Assembly (NCBI RefSeq): GCF_001905725.1 | Contig: NZ_LIWB01000005.1 | Span: 124,001 to 188,000, forward strand | Reading direction: 5' to 3' | DNA: 64,000 nt | Origin: Streptomyces sp. CB02400 | GTDB lineage: Bacteria > Actinomycetota > Actinomycetes > Streptomycetales > Streptomycetaceae | Shown here: in pieces, positions 1 to 9,322 of the stretch | Position numbering within the stretch: position 1 is the stretch's first letter | Layout of the letters: each line of letters begins with the position of its first letter | Notes under the pieces: generated by a model | Told to the model about the DNA's origin: nothing | The model's database searches: none | The model's input: only the letters and a program-made list of their open reading frames with translations | Translations under genes and position numbers: made by a program

Positions 1-225
1 TACCTGTCGGTGGTCCTGCTCGGCCGGGTGATCACCAGGCTGGGCACGCTTCCGCTGGTGCACGACGGGGTGGTGGAGAACATGTTCGCCTCCGACCTGG
101 CGTTCCTCCAGGACTTCTACCGGCAGGTCAACGCCGAGGGCCACACCCGGGCCGGCGTGACCTGTCCCCACTGCGAGCAGCCGTTCGAGGTCGAACTCGG
201 CGGGAGCCGCCTGGGGGAATCGTGA
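1..225 (+). CDS. CIS-operon protein, tail-assembly-chaperone-like, 5' truncated by window edge
   Basis: Open from base 1 in frame 1, so only the last 74 or so residues are present. The segment has a hydrophobic start, a helical stretch ending in DFYRQVNAEG, and a CPHC pair near the end. This looks like the small assembly/chaperone-like proteins encoded between tube and spike genes in phage tails and in Streptomyces contractile injection systems (CIS). The stop codon overlaps the GTG start of the next gene (GTGA), so the two are translationally coupled. The position supports a CIS assembly role; the exact function is inferred. Confidence 0.6.
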   Translation, partial: YLSVVLLGRVITRLGTLPLVHDGVVENMFASDLAFLQDFYRQVNAEGHTRAGVTCPHCEQPFEVELGGSRLGES

Positions 226-380
226 CGTACGCGACCGACCGGCTGCACGAGGAGATCGCGTACATCGCCTACCACTTCCACTGGAGCCTGGAGGACATCC
301 TGGACCTCGAACACGGCGACCGCCGCCGGTACACGGAGCAGATCACCTCGCTCGTCACCCGCGCCACGGCGGAGGGCTGA
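222..380 (+). CDS. DUF6760-like small CIS-operon protein
   Basis: A 52-residue protein starting at GTG 222, overlapping the upstream stop by four bases. It is mostly helical, with aromatic-rich IAYHFHWSLEDILDLEHGDR followed by a YTEQITSL helix. This pattern fits the short DUF6760 proteins found in actinobacterial CIS clusters between chaperone-like and baseplate genes. No signal peptide or membrane segment is visible. The role is unknown; tail assembly is the likely setting because it is coupled to both neighbours (6 bases to the next ATG). Confidence 0.75.
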   Translation: MTYATDRLHEEIAYIAYHFHWSLEDILDLEHGDRRRYTEQITSLVTRATAEG

Positions 381-386
381 CGCGGC

Positions 387-3300
387 ATGGGATTCCTCGA
401 CCGGTTGCGGAGGAACGCGCCGGGGAGGCGGGACGGGGCCGGCACGCCCGCCCCGTCCCCGGAGACGTCACTCACATCCGCGGGATCGGCCGATGCCGGT
501 GGTGGCGATGACGGTGGCGGTGCGTCCGCGGCCGTGGTGCGTACCGCGGCCTGGCCCGGGCTGCCGCCGATCCAGCGGGCCACCGCCCGGCCGTCGTGGC
601 CCGTCGCCGACTCCGGATTCGGCGGCAGGCTGAGCACCTGGCAGAACCCGGCCTTCACCGGCACGCTCTCCCACGCCGTGCTCGACGGCGCACCCGGCGG
701 ACTGGTCCAGGGTGTCCTCACCGCCTCGGCGCGGCCCTCGCCGGGACTCGAACTGCCCGCGCTCTCCCTGCCCGTCGCCGCTCCCGGCGAGCCCGGCACG
801 GAGCAGCCGCCGGCGCAGCGCGCGGCAGCGCCCTTCACCGTCGACCGCCCCTCGGGCCCGTCGGTCACCCCCGTCCCCGCCCCGGCCCCCCGGTCCGCGG
901 CCCTGACCCGGACGGCGGCCCCGGCGGCGCCCGTCCAACGGCGTGCCCTGCCGGTCGCCGTGGGCCGGGGCAGGGGCGGCTCCGGTACGCGCCCGGCCAC
1001 CTCACCGGCCTCCCCGGCCACCGGGGGCAGCGCGCCCTCCGGCACGCGTCGCCGGCCGCTGCTCGGCGCACCCGTGACGGCCCCGCCCCCGGGATCCGCC
1101 CCGCTCACGAAGCCCGCGGCCTCCCACGACTCCCCGGCCCCGGGCACGCCTTCCGGTGTGCGGGCCGGGGCGGAGGTTCCCCGCGGCGTCGAGGAGGCCG
1201 GCCGTCCCGGCGGGCAGGATCCCGTGGTCCAGCGGGCCGTCGCGTCCGTGCGGCCGACGTCCGTACCGCGTGAGGACGCCGGAGAAGCGGCGGGGGAACA
1301 GGCACCGGCAGCGGCGTCCCCCTCCCCGGCTCCTCCGGTACGGTCCCTGGCGCCGGCCCGCGCGCTGACTCCCGCCGTGCCGTCCGCGCTGTCGCCCGTG
1401 GCGCCGAAGTTCCGCCCCGCGCCCGCGGCCGTACCCCTGCGGCAGACCGCGCCCGCCGTGCAGCGGCGGGCGGCCCGGTCCGGCGGCGGTGCCCCGAGCG
1501 CACGGCGGCCCGACGCCTCCGGACCGTCGGGCGGCCCAGGGGCCGAGGGCACCGGGCGGCCCGGCACCGCGCCCATGGACGGTGGCGCCGGCCTGGTGGC
1601 CCCTGCCGCCGTGCCGTCTCCCGTACCGACTCCTCCGGCAGGTCCTTCGGGGATGCCGGTGGCGTCACCCGGAGCGCCGACGGTGCAGCGCGCACCGGCC
1701 ACGCCCGCCGGGCCGTCGACCGGTCCTTCCGGGAGTACCCGGGGCGACTCACCCGCGTCCGCGCCGGCCACCGTTCCCGTGACCGCCGTGCAGCGCCTCG
1801 CCCGGCCCGGCTCCACGGCGCCCGTCGCACCGCTCCGGCGGGTCCCGCCGGCACCGGTGCACCGGGGCACGGACGCTCCCGTGTCCCCCGGGGCCACGTC
1901 CTCGTCCGGTTCCTCCGCGTCCGTCGCCGCCGTCGGCGAGGTCCCGGCCGCGTCCGGCACCCGTCGGCCCTCCGCCGCTCCCACCATCGAGGCGGCCTCC
2001 GTCCAGCGGGCCGGGAGCACGGACGCCGCGCCGCGACCCGGTGTCCCGGCCACGGCTCCGTCCCCCGGCACGAACACTCCCGAAGCCGCCGCTCCCACCG
2101 TGCGGCGCCGCACGGGCCCCGGGACGGCGACCCCGACCGCCCCCCTCGGCGACACATCCGCCGTCCAGCGCCGCACGAACCCCGCAACGGCGATCCCGGC
2201 CACCCCCGTTCCCGCGCCCTCCGCCGCCACCCCCGGCGACACACCCACCGTCCAGCGCCGCACGAACGCCGGAACAGCGGGCCAAGCCCCCTCCCCCGTT
2301 CTTCCCGCCGCCCCCGGCGACACATCCGCCGTCCAGCGCCGCACAAGCCCCGGAACGGCGATCCCGGCCACCCCCGTTCCCGCACCCCCCGGCGACACAC
2401 CCGCCATCCAGCGCCGCACGAACGCCGGAACAGCGGGCCAAGCCCCCTCCCCCGTTCTTCCCGACGCCCCCGCCGCCCCCGGCGACGTACCCCTCGCACC
2501 CGGTGCCCCGGCCGGCCCTCCGCCGTCCGGGACGACGGCTCCCGGAGCCGTCTCCCCCGCCGTCCAGCGCCGTACGGACCCCGGGCTGCCGGCGGAGGGC
2601 ACGGGTCGTGCCGTGCTGCCGCCGCTCGGCTCCGCCTCCGTCCCCGTGCTGCCGCCGCTCGGCTCCACCTCCGTCCCCGTGCCGATGCCGAGCAGCACCG
2701 TCTCCGCCCCAGTACCTGCCGCCACGCCCATCGGGCCCCCCATTCAGCGGCTCTCGGCGACCCGGCCCAAGCCGCCCGCTCCGTCCGCGCCCGTGGTGCG
2801 GCGCTCCGGTTCCGCCGATCCGGTCGGCGACAACAGGAGCACCGCACCCGCACCCGGACCGGGCCCCCGCGCCGGGACGGGCACGCCCGTGCAGCGCCTC
2901 GCCCGGCCCGGCTCACCGGTGCCCGCCCGGCCCGGCCTCGGTGCTCCCCTTCAACGCCGCACCACGCCCGCGCCCTTGCCTGCACCCGCACCCGCACCCG
3001 CACCGGACTCCGCCCGCAGGAGCTCTCCGGACGCACCTGTGTCCGCACCCCCCGCCAAGCCCGCGTCGCCGCTGCTCGCCCCTGCCCCCGGGCAGTCCGT
3101 GCCGCCCGGCGCACAGGCCGCCGTCCCCGTCCAGCGCACCGTCGCGCAGAGCCCGGTGAAGAGCCCCGTGCCCGCGCCCACGGTGCCCGCCTCCCCCGGT
3201 CCGGTCCCGCTCCGCGCCCCCGCCGTCGCCGTCGCCCCGGTCCTTCCGGCCGCCCCCGCCTTTTCCTCCGCGCCGCCCGTGCAGCGGGCTGCCACGACGG

Positions 3301-3725
3301 CCGCTCCCTCGGTGACCCGACTGCACGCCCCCGACGCCCCGGCGCTCCCCGCTCTGCCGGTCCCCGTCCAGCGTGCCGCCGTGCCCGCCGCGCTGAAGTC
3401 GCTCTGGAAGAAGGCCGTCGGCCCGGCCCCGTCGAACACCCCCGGACCACCGCCCGCGCACACCCCCGAGCCACCCCCGCCGCACGACCCCGGCACCCCT
3501 CCGCCGCACGATCCCGGGCCGCCCCCGCCGCACGATCCCGGGCCACCCCCGCCGTACAGCCCCCACGACCCGCACGCCGGGCGGTCCTTCGATCCGCGTG
3601 CCCTGACCGACGGGCAGCTCGACGAGCTGACCCACCGTCTGGTCGGCCCGCTCACCCGCCTCCTCCGTACCGAGCTGCGGATGGACCGGGAACGCATCGG
3701 CAGACTCCGCGACCCCCGCACCTGA
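387..3725 (+). CDS. Giant proline/alanine-rich VQR-repeat protein of the CIS operon
   Basis: 1112 residues. It starts at ATG 387, just after DUF6760. Nearly the whole chain is low-complexity Pro/Ala/Ser/Thr, punctuated by about nineteen [V/I/L/A]QR motifs. Several sit in near-identical blocks of the form AVQRRTNPGTA (DNA repeats at about 2160-2470). A PPPPHDPG repeat follows at about residues 1015-1055. The only globular-looking part is the C-terminal 40 residues, a charged helix with LTHRLVGPLTRLLRTELR. There is no HExxH eCIS-core motif, signal peptide or membrane segment. Its position between assembly and tube genes suggests a structural, tape-measure-like or cargo-handling role, but that is inference. 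Confidence 0.85.
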   Translation: MGFLDRLRRNAPGRRDGAGTPAPSPETSLTSAGSADAGGGDDGGGASAAVVRTAAWPGLPPIQRATARPSWPVADSGFGGRLSTWQNPAFTGTLSHAVLDGAPGGLVQGVLTASARPSPGLELPALSLPVAAPGEPGTEQPPAQRAAAPFTVDRPSGPSVTPVPAPAPRSAALTRTAAPAAPVQRRALPVAVGRGRGGSGTRPATSPASPATGGSAPSGTRRRPLLGAPVTAPPPGSAPLTKPAASHDSPAPGTPSGVRAGAEVPRGVEEAGRPGGQDPVVQRAVASVRPTSVPREDAGEAAGEQAPAAASPSPAPPVRSLAPARALTPAVPSALSPVAPKFRPAPAAVPLRQTAPAVQRRAARSGGGAPSARRPDASGPSGGPGAEGTGRPGTAPMDGGAGLVAPAAVPSPVPTPPAGPSGMPVASPGAPTVQRAPATPAGPSTGPSGSTRGDSPASAPATVPVTAVQRLARPGSTAPVAPLRRVPPAPVHRGTDAPVSPGATSSSGSSASVAAVGEVPAASGTRRPSAAPTIEAASVQRAGSTDAAPRPGVPATAPSPGTNTPEAAAPTVRRRTGPGTATPTAPLGDTSAVQRRTNPATAIPATPVPAPSAATPGDTPTVQRRTNAGTAGQAPSPVLPAAPGDTSAVQRRTSPGTAIPATPVPAPPGDTPAIQRRTNAGTAGQAPSPVLPDAPAAPGDVPLAPGAPAGPPPSGTTAPGAVSPAVQRRTDPGLPAEGTGRAVLPPLGSASVPVLPPLGSTSVPVPMPSSTVSAPVPAATPIGPPIQRLSATRPKPPAPSAPVVRRSGSADPVGDNRSTAPAPGPGPRAGTGTPVQRLARPGSPVPARPGLGAPLQRRTTPAPLPAPAPAPAPDSARRSSPDAPVSAPPAKPASPLLAPAPGQSVPPGAQAAVPVQRTVAQSPVKSPVPAPTVPASPGPVPLRAPAVAVAPVLPAAPAFSSAPPVQRAATTAAPSVTRLHAPDAPALPALPVPVQRAAVPAALKSLWKKAVGPAPSNTPGPPPAHTPEPPPPHDPGTPPPHDPGPPPPHDPGPPPPYSPHDPHAGRSFDPRALTDGQLDELTHRLVGPLTRLLRTELRMDRERIGRLRDPRT

Positions 3726-3772
3726 CCCGTAACCGGCCGTCCCGTCCCCGCCCGCCTCCGAAAGGCCCTCCG

Positions 3773-4198
3773 ATGTCCAGCGATCTCGATCCGGGATCCA
3801 CCATCTTCTTCACCCTCACCATCGACGGGCAGAGCCTCGGCGCGTTCAACGGTTGTGAGGGGCTGGCGTCGACGGTGGAGGTCGAGCAGTACCGGGAGGG
3901 CGGCAACAACGGGTTCGTGTGGCAGTTGCCGACCCGGGTCACCTTCTCCACCATCCGGCTGACCCGTCCGCTGACCCCAGACACCTCGAAGGTCGCCGCC
4001 TGGATCTCCTCCGTGACGACCGGCGTCACCCGCCCCACCGCCCAGATCTCGGCGCTGCGCGCGGACGGCTCCCAGGTGGCGCGCTGGGGTCTGATCGACG
4101 TACTGCCGGTGAGCTGGCAGGGCCCCTCCCTGGACCCAGCGAACCCGGGCGTGGCCACGGAGGTCCTGGAGATCGCGCACCACGGATTCACGGACTGA
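3773..4198 (+). CDS. CIS tail tube protein, gp19/Afp-type
   Basis: 141 residues. The sequence has the compact beta-barrel signature of phage T4 gp19-like and conserved phage-tail-region proteins: FFTLTIDGQSLGAFNGCEGL at the start, then VEQYREGGNN and STIRLTRPLTPDTSKVAAWI. These proteins stack as hexameric rings forming the inner tube or its baseplate-proximal adaptor. Position just before the LysM and VgrG genes favours the adaptor tube (Afp5-like) rather than the main tube, which would be next to the sheath upstream. It begins 48 bases after the VQR gene, so it is very likely co-transcribed. Confidence 0.9.
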   Translation: MSSDLDPGSTIFFTLTIDGQSLGAFNGCEGLASTVEVEQYREGGNNGFVWQLPTRVTFSTIRLTRPLTPDTSKVAAWISSVTTGVTRPTAQISALRADGSQVARWGLIDVLPVSWQGPSLDPANPGVATEVLEIAHHGFTD

Positions 4199-4258
4199 CC
4201 GCGACCGGCACCACAGACAACGCACCACACCGAACACCGAGGACGGAGACGAAGGACC

Positions 4259-4996
4259 ATGGCAGCCAAGGGAGGCAAGGGCTCCAGGGGCGGAGCGGGC
4301 AAGAGCCTGGTGCGGGCCACGCTGGCCATCCACGAGCCCCCCATCGGCGACAGCACCACACCGGGCGGTCTGATCAAGACCTTCGACTTCGACTTCAACC
4401 CGGCGCAGCTCACCCTCACCCGCCGCGCCCAGTGGAAGAGCACCCCGTCCGCCGCCCTGCGCGACGGCCCGCTGCCCGAGTTCATGGGGGCCGAGGGCCG
4501 GAGCCTGTCGATGGAGATCTTCCTCGACTCCTCCGGCGACCCCGGTGACAACAGCGTGCTGAAGAAGGTCGAGGCGCTGTTCTCCTGCTGCGAGGTGACC
4601 GCCAAGAGCATCGCGGCGGACCAGCCGTCCACACCGTGGGTGGTGTTCGAATGGGGGTCGTTCTCCACGGCGCGGTTCACCGCGTACATCGGCAGTGTGG
4701 GGGCGAACTACACGCTGTTCGGCACCACGGGCGTACCGATCAGGGCGGCCTGCCAGGTGGAGCTGAACGAGATCCCCAGCCAGACGAAGGGGCAGAACCC
4801 GACCTCGGGCGCGCTCACCGCGCGGCGCGTGCACCGGGTCGTGGCGGGCGACACCCTGCAGTCGCTGGCCTGGCGGGAGTACGGGGACGCCGCGGCCTGG
4901 CGCTCGATCGCCGAGGCCAACGACATCGACGACCCGTCCCGGCTGCCCAACGGCACCGAACTGATCCTTCCGGCGGCCGGGGAGGTCGCGTTCTGA
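4259..4996 (+). CDS. CIS tube/hub adaptor with C-terminal LysM domain (Afp7-like)
   Basis: 245 residues. A basic Lys/Gly-rich N-terminus leads into the CIS tube-protein domain (about 15-180; IKTFDFDFNPAQLTL and WVVFEWGSF). A LysM-like domain follows (about 195-240; VHRVVAGDTLQSLAWREYGD and NGTELILP). This architecture matches the gp53/Afp7-type adaptor that joins the VgrG spike hub to the tube. In phage the LysM may touch peptidoglycan; in a CIS it is probably structural. RBS GGAGACGAAGG precedes the ATG. The stop overlaps the next start as TGATG. Confidence 0.92.
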   Translation: MAAKGGKGSRGGAGKSLVRATLAIHEPPIGDSTTPGGLIKTFDFDFNPAQLTLTRRAQWKSTPSAALRDGPLPEFMGAEGRSLSMEIFLDSSGDPGDNSVLKKVEALFSCCEVTAKSIAADQPSTPWVVFEWGSFSTARFTAYIGSVGANYTLFGTTGVPIRAACQVELNEIPSQTKGQNPTSGALTARRVHRVVAGDTLQSLAWREYGDAAAWRSIAEANDIDDPSRLPNGTELILPAAGEVAF

Positions 4997-6906
4997 TGGT
5001 CAAGCCCTCCTTCTCCAACATCGTCGACGTCACGTTCGACGGCAAGCCCGTGCCGCCCTACTTCGCCCCGCTGCTCGTCGGCGGCTGGGTCGACCTGGGT
5101 GCCGGGGTGCCCGGTGCCTTCCGGGTGACGTTCCGGGACGCGCACGGGCTGGTGCTCGGCAAACTGGGCATCAGGTTCGGCACCGAGGTGGTGATCTCCC
5201 CCGTCGCCCACGGCAAGGGCGCCGGCGACCCGCTGCTGACCGGCGAGGTCACCGGCATGGAGACCGACTACGACGGCACCGGCACCTTCACCGTGATCCG
5301 CGGCTACGACCGCGGCCACCGCATGATGCGCCGCCGCCGGGTCGCCGCCTACCGCAACCAGACGGCGTCCGACATCGCCCGCACCCTGGCCGGCCAGGAC
5401 GGTGTCGCCGTCGGCGAGGTGCAGTCGACCAGGACGGTCTACGAGTTCATCAGCCAGGCCAACGTCACCGACTGGGACTTCCTGTCCCGGCTCGCCGACG
5501 AGAACGACATGGTGATGTCCCTCGACGCCAAGGGGAAGTTCCGGTTCGTCAAACCCGACCCGGCCTCCGGCGCGCCCCCCACCAGCACGCCCGGCGAGAA
5601 GAGCCCGTTCGTCCTCCAGGCCGGCACCGACGTGCTGCGCTGCCGGGCCGCGGTGACCTCCGCCGACCAGTACGGGCGGGTCGAGGCGCGCGGCTGGGAC
5701 GTCGTCGCGAAGAAGGAACTGACCGCGACCGCGCCCACCACCGCCAACCCCGGCATCTCCATCGGCACCACCCCGCAGAAGGCCGCCTCGGCGTTCGGGA
5801 TCGTCACCCTCGTGGAGACGGAGAAGCCCTACGACCGGCAGAACGAGGTGAAGTTCGCCGCGGACTCCCTCGCCGACGACGTCACCTCGTCCTTCGCCGA
5901 GCTGGAGGTCGTCGTGCGCGGCAACCCCAAGCTGCGCCCCGGCGTCCCCGTCACCCTCACCGACGTCGGCGCCCCCTTCGAGGGCAAGTACACGGTGACG
6001 TCCGCCCGGCACGTGTTCGGCGACGGCAAGCACTACGAGACCTGGATCACCGTCAGCGGCCGCCAGTGGCGCTCCCTGTTCGGGCTCACCTCCGGCGGCG
6101 GAGGCACCGGGGCGGCGGCCGCCGCACCCCGTCTGCCCAGTGTCGCCAACGCCCTGGTCACCGACGTACAGGACCCGCTCAAGCAGGGCAGGGTCAAGCT
6201 GCGGTTCCCGTGGCTGGACGACACGTACGTCTCCGACTGGACCCGTACCGTGCAGCTCGGCGGCAAGCGCGGCGGCGGGATCTTCCCGCTCGACGTGGGC
6301 GACGAGGTGCTGGTGGCGTTCGACCGGGGCGCCCTCGACCACCCGTTCGTCGTCGGCGGGCTCTACAACGGCGTGGACAAGCCGTCCCCCGTCCGGGACG
6401 TACCGCTGCACGACGGCGTGAAGCGGCGGGCGATCCGGCACACCCTGTCCGACCGCGACGCCAACCGCGTCGACCTGCTCAGCCAGACCACCGGCGCCCG
6501 CAAGCAGGGCGTCCGCGTCGCCTCCGGCGACGACAAGCTGATCATCAACCTGGACCGTACGAAGACGGAGATCACCGTCGACAGCAAGGGCACCGTCGTC
6601 ATCAAGGGAAGCCGCTCGGTCTCCGTCGAGGCGGGCACCGACCTGACCCTGAACGGCAGGCGGTCCGTCACCATCAAGAGCGGCGGCCCGCTCACCCTTG
6701 AGGGCCGCGGCGCGGTCAGCCTCAGCTCGGCCGTCGGCGCCGTCAGCGTCGACGCCAAGGGCGCGCTGTCCCTGAAGGCCATGGGCCTGGCCACCCTCTC
6801 CGCGATGGGGAGCGTGCAGATCAACGCGGCGGCCGCCGTGGGCATCCGGGCCGCCACCGTCCCGGTCATGGGTCTGCTCACCGCCAACGGAAAGCCGGTG
6901 ATCTGA
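4996..6906 (+). CDS. CIS spike protein, VgrG/gp5-gp27-like
   Basis: 636 residues. The first roughly 350 resemble the gp27-like hub (late control protein D/GPD type), including DWDFLSRLADENDMVMSL. An OB fold follows at about 385-475, with GRVKLRFPWLDD and DEVLVAFDRGALDHPFVVGG. The C-terminal repeats (VDSKGTVVIKGSRSV, LTLEGRGAVSLSS) form a beta-helical needle. Trimers form the central spike that opens the target membrane or, in Streptomyces, fires inside the cell. No extra effector domain is fused to the tip. Start and stop overlap both neighbours (TGATG), so it is tightly coupled. Confidence 0.95.
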   Translation: MVKPSFSNIVDVTFDGKPVPPYFAPLLVGGWVDLGAGVPGAFRVTFRDAHGLVLGKLGIRFGTEVVISPVAHGKGAGDPLLTGEVTGMETDYDGTGTFTVIRGYDRGHRMMRRRRVAAYRNQTASDIARTLAGQDGVAVGEVQSTRTVYEFISQANVTDWDFLSRLADENDMVMSLDAKGKFRFVKPDPASGAPPTSTPGEKSPFVLQAGTDVLRCRAAVTSADQYGRVEARGWDVVAKKELTATAPTTANPGISIGTTPQKAASAFGIVTLVETEKPYDRQNEVKFAADSLADDVTSSFAELEVVVRGNPKLRPGVPVTLTDVGAPFEGKYTVTSARHVFGDGKHYETWITVSGRQWRSLFGLTSGGGGTGAAAAAPRLPSVANALVTDVQDPLKQGRVKLRFPWLDDTYVSDWTRTVQLGGKRGGGIFPLDVGDEVLVAFDRGALDHPFVVGGLYNGVDKPSPVRDVPLHDGVKRRAIRHTLSDRDANRVDLLSQTTGARKQGVRVASGDDKLIINLDRTKTEITVDSKGTVVIKGSRSVSVEAGTDLTLNGRRSVTIKSGGPLTLEGRGAVSLSSAVGAVSVDAKGALSLKAMGLATLSAMGSVQINAAAAVGIRAATVPVMGLLTANGKPVI

Positions 6907-7364
6907 TGGCCGAGCAGTTCGTCGGATCCGGCTGGGCGTTCCCCCTGCGCATCGGACCCACCGGGGGCATCGCCCTGGTCAGCGGCGAGAAGGAGATCGA
7001 GGAGGCCATCCGGCTGGTCCTGGCCACCGCGCCCGGCGAGCGGCCGATGCGCCCGGAGTTCGGCTGCGCCATCCACGACCTGGTCTTCGCCCCCGTCAAC
7101 GAGGCCACCGCCGGCCGCATCCAGCACGAGGTGTACGCCAGCCTCGACCGCTGGGAGCCGCGCATCGAGGTCGAGGAGGTGGAGGTCACCGCAGGCCCCG
7201 GCGAGGGCGTCCTGCACATCGACGTCCGCTACTCCGTCCGCGGGACCAACAACCCGCGCAGCCTCGTCTTCCCCTTCTACGTCATCCCCTCCCACGACGA
7301 GCCCGGTACGAGCGGCACGGCCGGTACGGGCGAGTCGGGCCCCCTCCCCGAAAGCGACCGCTGA
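6906..7364 (+). CDS. CIS baseplate wedge protein, gp25-like
   Basis: 152 residues with the gp25/IraD wedge fold: GIALVSGEKEIEEAIRLVL, then GERPMRPEFGCAIHDLVFAP, the hallmark of this family (EFGxxL-like turn). Gp25 links the inner baseplate to the sheath-triggering wedge in T4, T6SS and eCIS. The last 25 residues are a flexible Gly/Ser/Thr tail, longer than usual. It overlaps VgrG and the next gene by one base each (TGATG), consistent with stoichiometric co-translation. Confidence 0.95.
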   Translation: MAEQFVGSGWAFPLRIGPTGGIALVSGEKEIEEAIRLVLATAPGERPMRPEFGCAIHDLVFAPVNEATAGRIQHEVYASLDRWEPRIEVEEVEVTAGPGEGVLHIDVRYSVRGTNNPRSLVFPFYVIPSHDEPGTSGTAGTGESGPLPESDR

Positions 7365-9322
7365 TGGCCCTGCCCTCTCCCCACCTCGACGACCGCCGCT
7401 TCCAGCAGTTCGTCGACGACGCCAAGCGTTACATCCAGCAGCGCGCCCCGGAGTGGACCGACCACAACGTCTCCGACCCCGGGGTCACCCTGGTCGAGGC
7501 GGTCGCGCACATGGCGGACCAGATCGTGTACCGCCTCAACCGGGTGCCCGAGAAGAACCACCTGGCCTTCCTCGACCTCGTCGGCATCACCCTGTTCCCG
7601 CCCACCGCCGCCCGTACCGACGTCACGTTCTGGCTGTCCGCGCCGCAGGACGAGCCGGTGGTGCTGCCCGAGGGCACCGAGGTGGCCACCACCCGCACCG
7701 AGCGCGACGAGGCCGTGGTCTTCGCCACCGAGCGCGAACTCACCGTCGTGCCCAGCTCGCTCGGCCGACTGGCCGTGCAGAACCGGGGCGAGCCGGTCGC
7801 CGACCGCACCGACGACCTGGCCGAGGGCAAGGACGTGCTCTGCTTCGCCGAGGCACCCCGCCCCGGCGACTGCATGCTGTTCGGCCTGAGCGCCGCCGTC
7901 CCGCACTGCGCCGTCGCCCTGGAACTCGACAGCCGCGTCGACGGCGTCGGCGTCGACCCGCGCCAGCCCCCGCTGGTGTGGGAGGCGTGGACCGAGGACG
8001 GCTGGACGGAGTGCGAGGTCGACCGCGACGCCACCGGTGGCCTCAACCGGCCCGGCGAGGTCGTCCTGCACGTCCCCGGCGGACACGTCCTCTCCCGCAA
8101 CGGCGGCCACGAGGGCGGCTGGCTGCGCTGCCGGGTCACCGAGCCCCTCACCGGCCAGCCCTTCTACACCACCTCCCCGTCCGTGCGGGCCGCCGAGGCG
8201 TACACCCTCGGCGGCACCACCGGCGCCGTGCACGCCGAGACCGTGCGCGACGAGCCGCTCGGCGAGTCCACCGGCCTGCCCGGCCAGCGGCTGCGCCTGG
8301 CCCACGCGCCCGTCGTGGGCGACACCCCGCCCGTCCTGCTGCAGACCGCCGGGCACGACGGCTGGACCGACTGGGAGGTCGTCCCCCACTTCGCCGCCTC
8401 CCGCCCGTACGACCGGCACATCACCCTGGACGCCACCACCGGCGAGATCGCCTTCGGCCCCGCGGTACGCGAACCCGACGGCACCCTGCGCCAGTACGGC
8501 GCCGTCCCCCCGAAGGGCGCCGTCGTCCGCGCCCGCCGCTACCGCACCGGCGGGGGCAGGTCCGGCAACGTCGCCCGCGGCGCCGTCCGCGTCCTGCGCC
8601 GCTCCGTGCCGTACGTCTCCGAGGTCGTCAACCGGGAGGCCGCGCGCGGCGGTGTCGACGGCGAGACCGTCGAGGAGGCGAAGACCCGGGCGCCCATCAC
8701 CCTGCGCGCCCAGGAACGCGCGGTCACCCTGCGCGACTACGAGGAACTCGCCCGCCGCGCCGCCCCCGACACCGCCCGCATCACCTGCCTGGAAGGGGAG
8801 GAGAGCGAGCACGGCGCGTACGCGGTCCGGGTCCTGGTCGTCCCCCAGGCCGTGCCGGACCCCGGCGGGCGACTGCGCTTCGAGCAGCTCGTCCCCGGCG
8901 ACGCGCTGCTCTCCCGCATCACCCGCTACCTCGACGAACGCCGACTGATCGGCACCCGCCTCGCCGTCGGCCCGCCGTTCTACCAGGGCGTCACCGTCGT
9001 CGCCACCGTGCACGCCTTCCGCGGCACCGACACCGACCGGGTGCGCCGCCAGGCCCACGACGCCCTCTACCGCCACCTCGACCCGCTCACCGGCGGCGCC
9101 GACGGCACCGGCTGGCCCTTCGGCCGCCCCGTACAGGCCGGCGAGATCTTCGCCGTGCTCCAGCGCGTACCCGGCGTCGAACTCGTCGACCAGGTCCTGC
9201 TGCACCCCGCCGACCCGATCACCGGCAAGCGCGGCGAGGCCACCGACCGGATCGACCTGTCCGCCCCGTCCCTGGTGTTCTCCTTCGACCACCGGGTCCG
9301 CGTGATCGGGGACGGCGCGTGA
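7364..9322 (+). CDS. CIS baseplate assembly protein, gp6/gpJ-like
   Basis: 652 residues, typical of Afp11/gpJ-like wedge proteins. The N-terminus has the recurrent EWTDHNVSDPGVTLVEAVAH and ADQIVYRLNRVPEKNHLAFL signatures. The middle carries jelly-roll-like beta segments, and the C-terminal third has PITLRAQERAVTLRDYEELA and ERRLIGTRLAVGPP. In CIS this protein dimerises to form the ring around the spike. The GTG start of the next gene overlaps its TGA. No frameshift or deletion is visible. Confidence 0.93.
   Translation: MALPSPHLDDRRFQQFVDDAKRYIQQRAPEWTDHNVSDPGVTLVEAVAHMADQIVYRLNRVPEKNHLAFLDLVGITLFPPTAARTDVTFWLSAPQDEPVVLPEGTEVATTRTERDEAVVFATERELTVVPSSLGRLAVQNRGEPVADRTDDLAEGKDVLCFAEAPRPGDCMLFGLSAAVPHCAVALELDSRVDGVGVDPRQPPLVWEAWTEDGWTECEVDRDATGGLNRPGEVVLHVPGGHVLSRNGGHEGGWLRCRVTEPLTGQPFYTTSPSVRAAEAYTLGGTTGAVHAETVRDEPLGESTGLPGQRLRLAHAPVVGDTPPVLLQTAGHDGWTDWEVVPHFAASRPYDRHITLDATTGEIAFGPAVREPDGTLRQYGAVPPKGAVVRARRYRTGGGRSGNVARGAVRVLRRSVPYVSEVVNREAARGGVDGETVEEAKTRAPITLRAQERAVTLRDYEELARRAAPDTARITCLEGEESEHGAYAVRVLVVPQAVPDPGGRLRFEQLVPGDALLSRITRYLDERRLIGTRLAVGPPFYQGVTVVATVHAFRGTDTDRVRRQAHDALYRHLDPLTGGADGTGWPFGRPVQAGEIFAVLQRVPGVELVDQVLLHPADPITGKRGEATDRIDLSAPSLVFSFDHRVRVIGDGA

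Noticed and set aside
269..3546. Long minus-strand open frames (over 800 codons) opposite the VQR-repeat gene
   Set aside because: High GC and the Pro/Ala codon pattern keep antisense frames open; their translations are Arg/Gly/Ala-rich, without domains, and they have no RBS.
387..3725. CIS effector with toxin domain
   Set aside because: No catalytic or toxin motif was found in the chain; only low complexity and a C-terminal helix.
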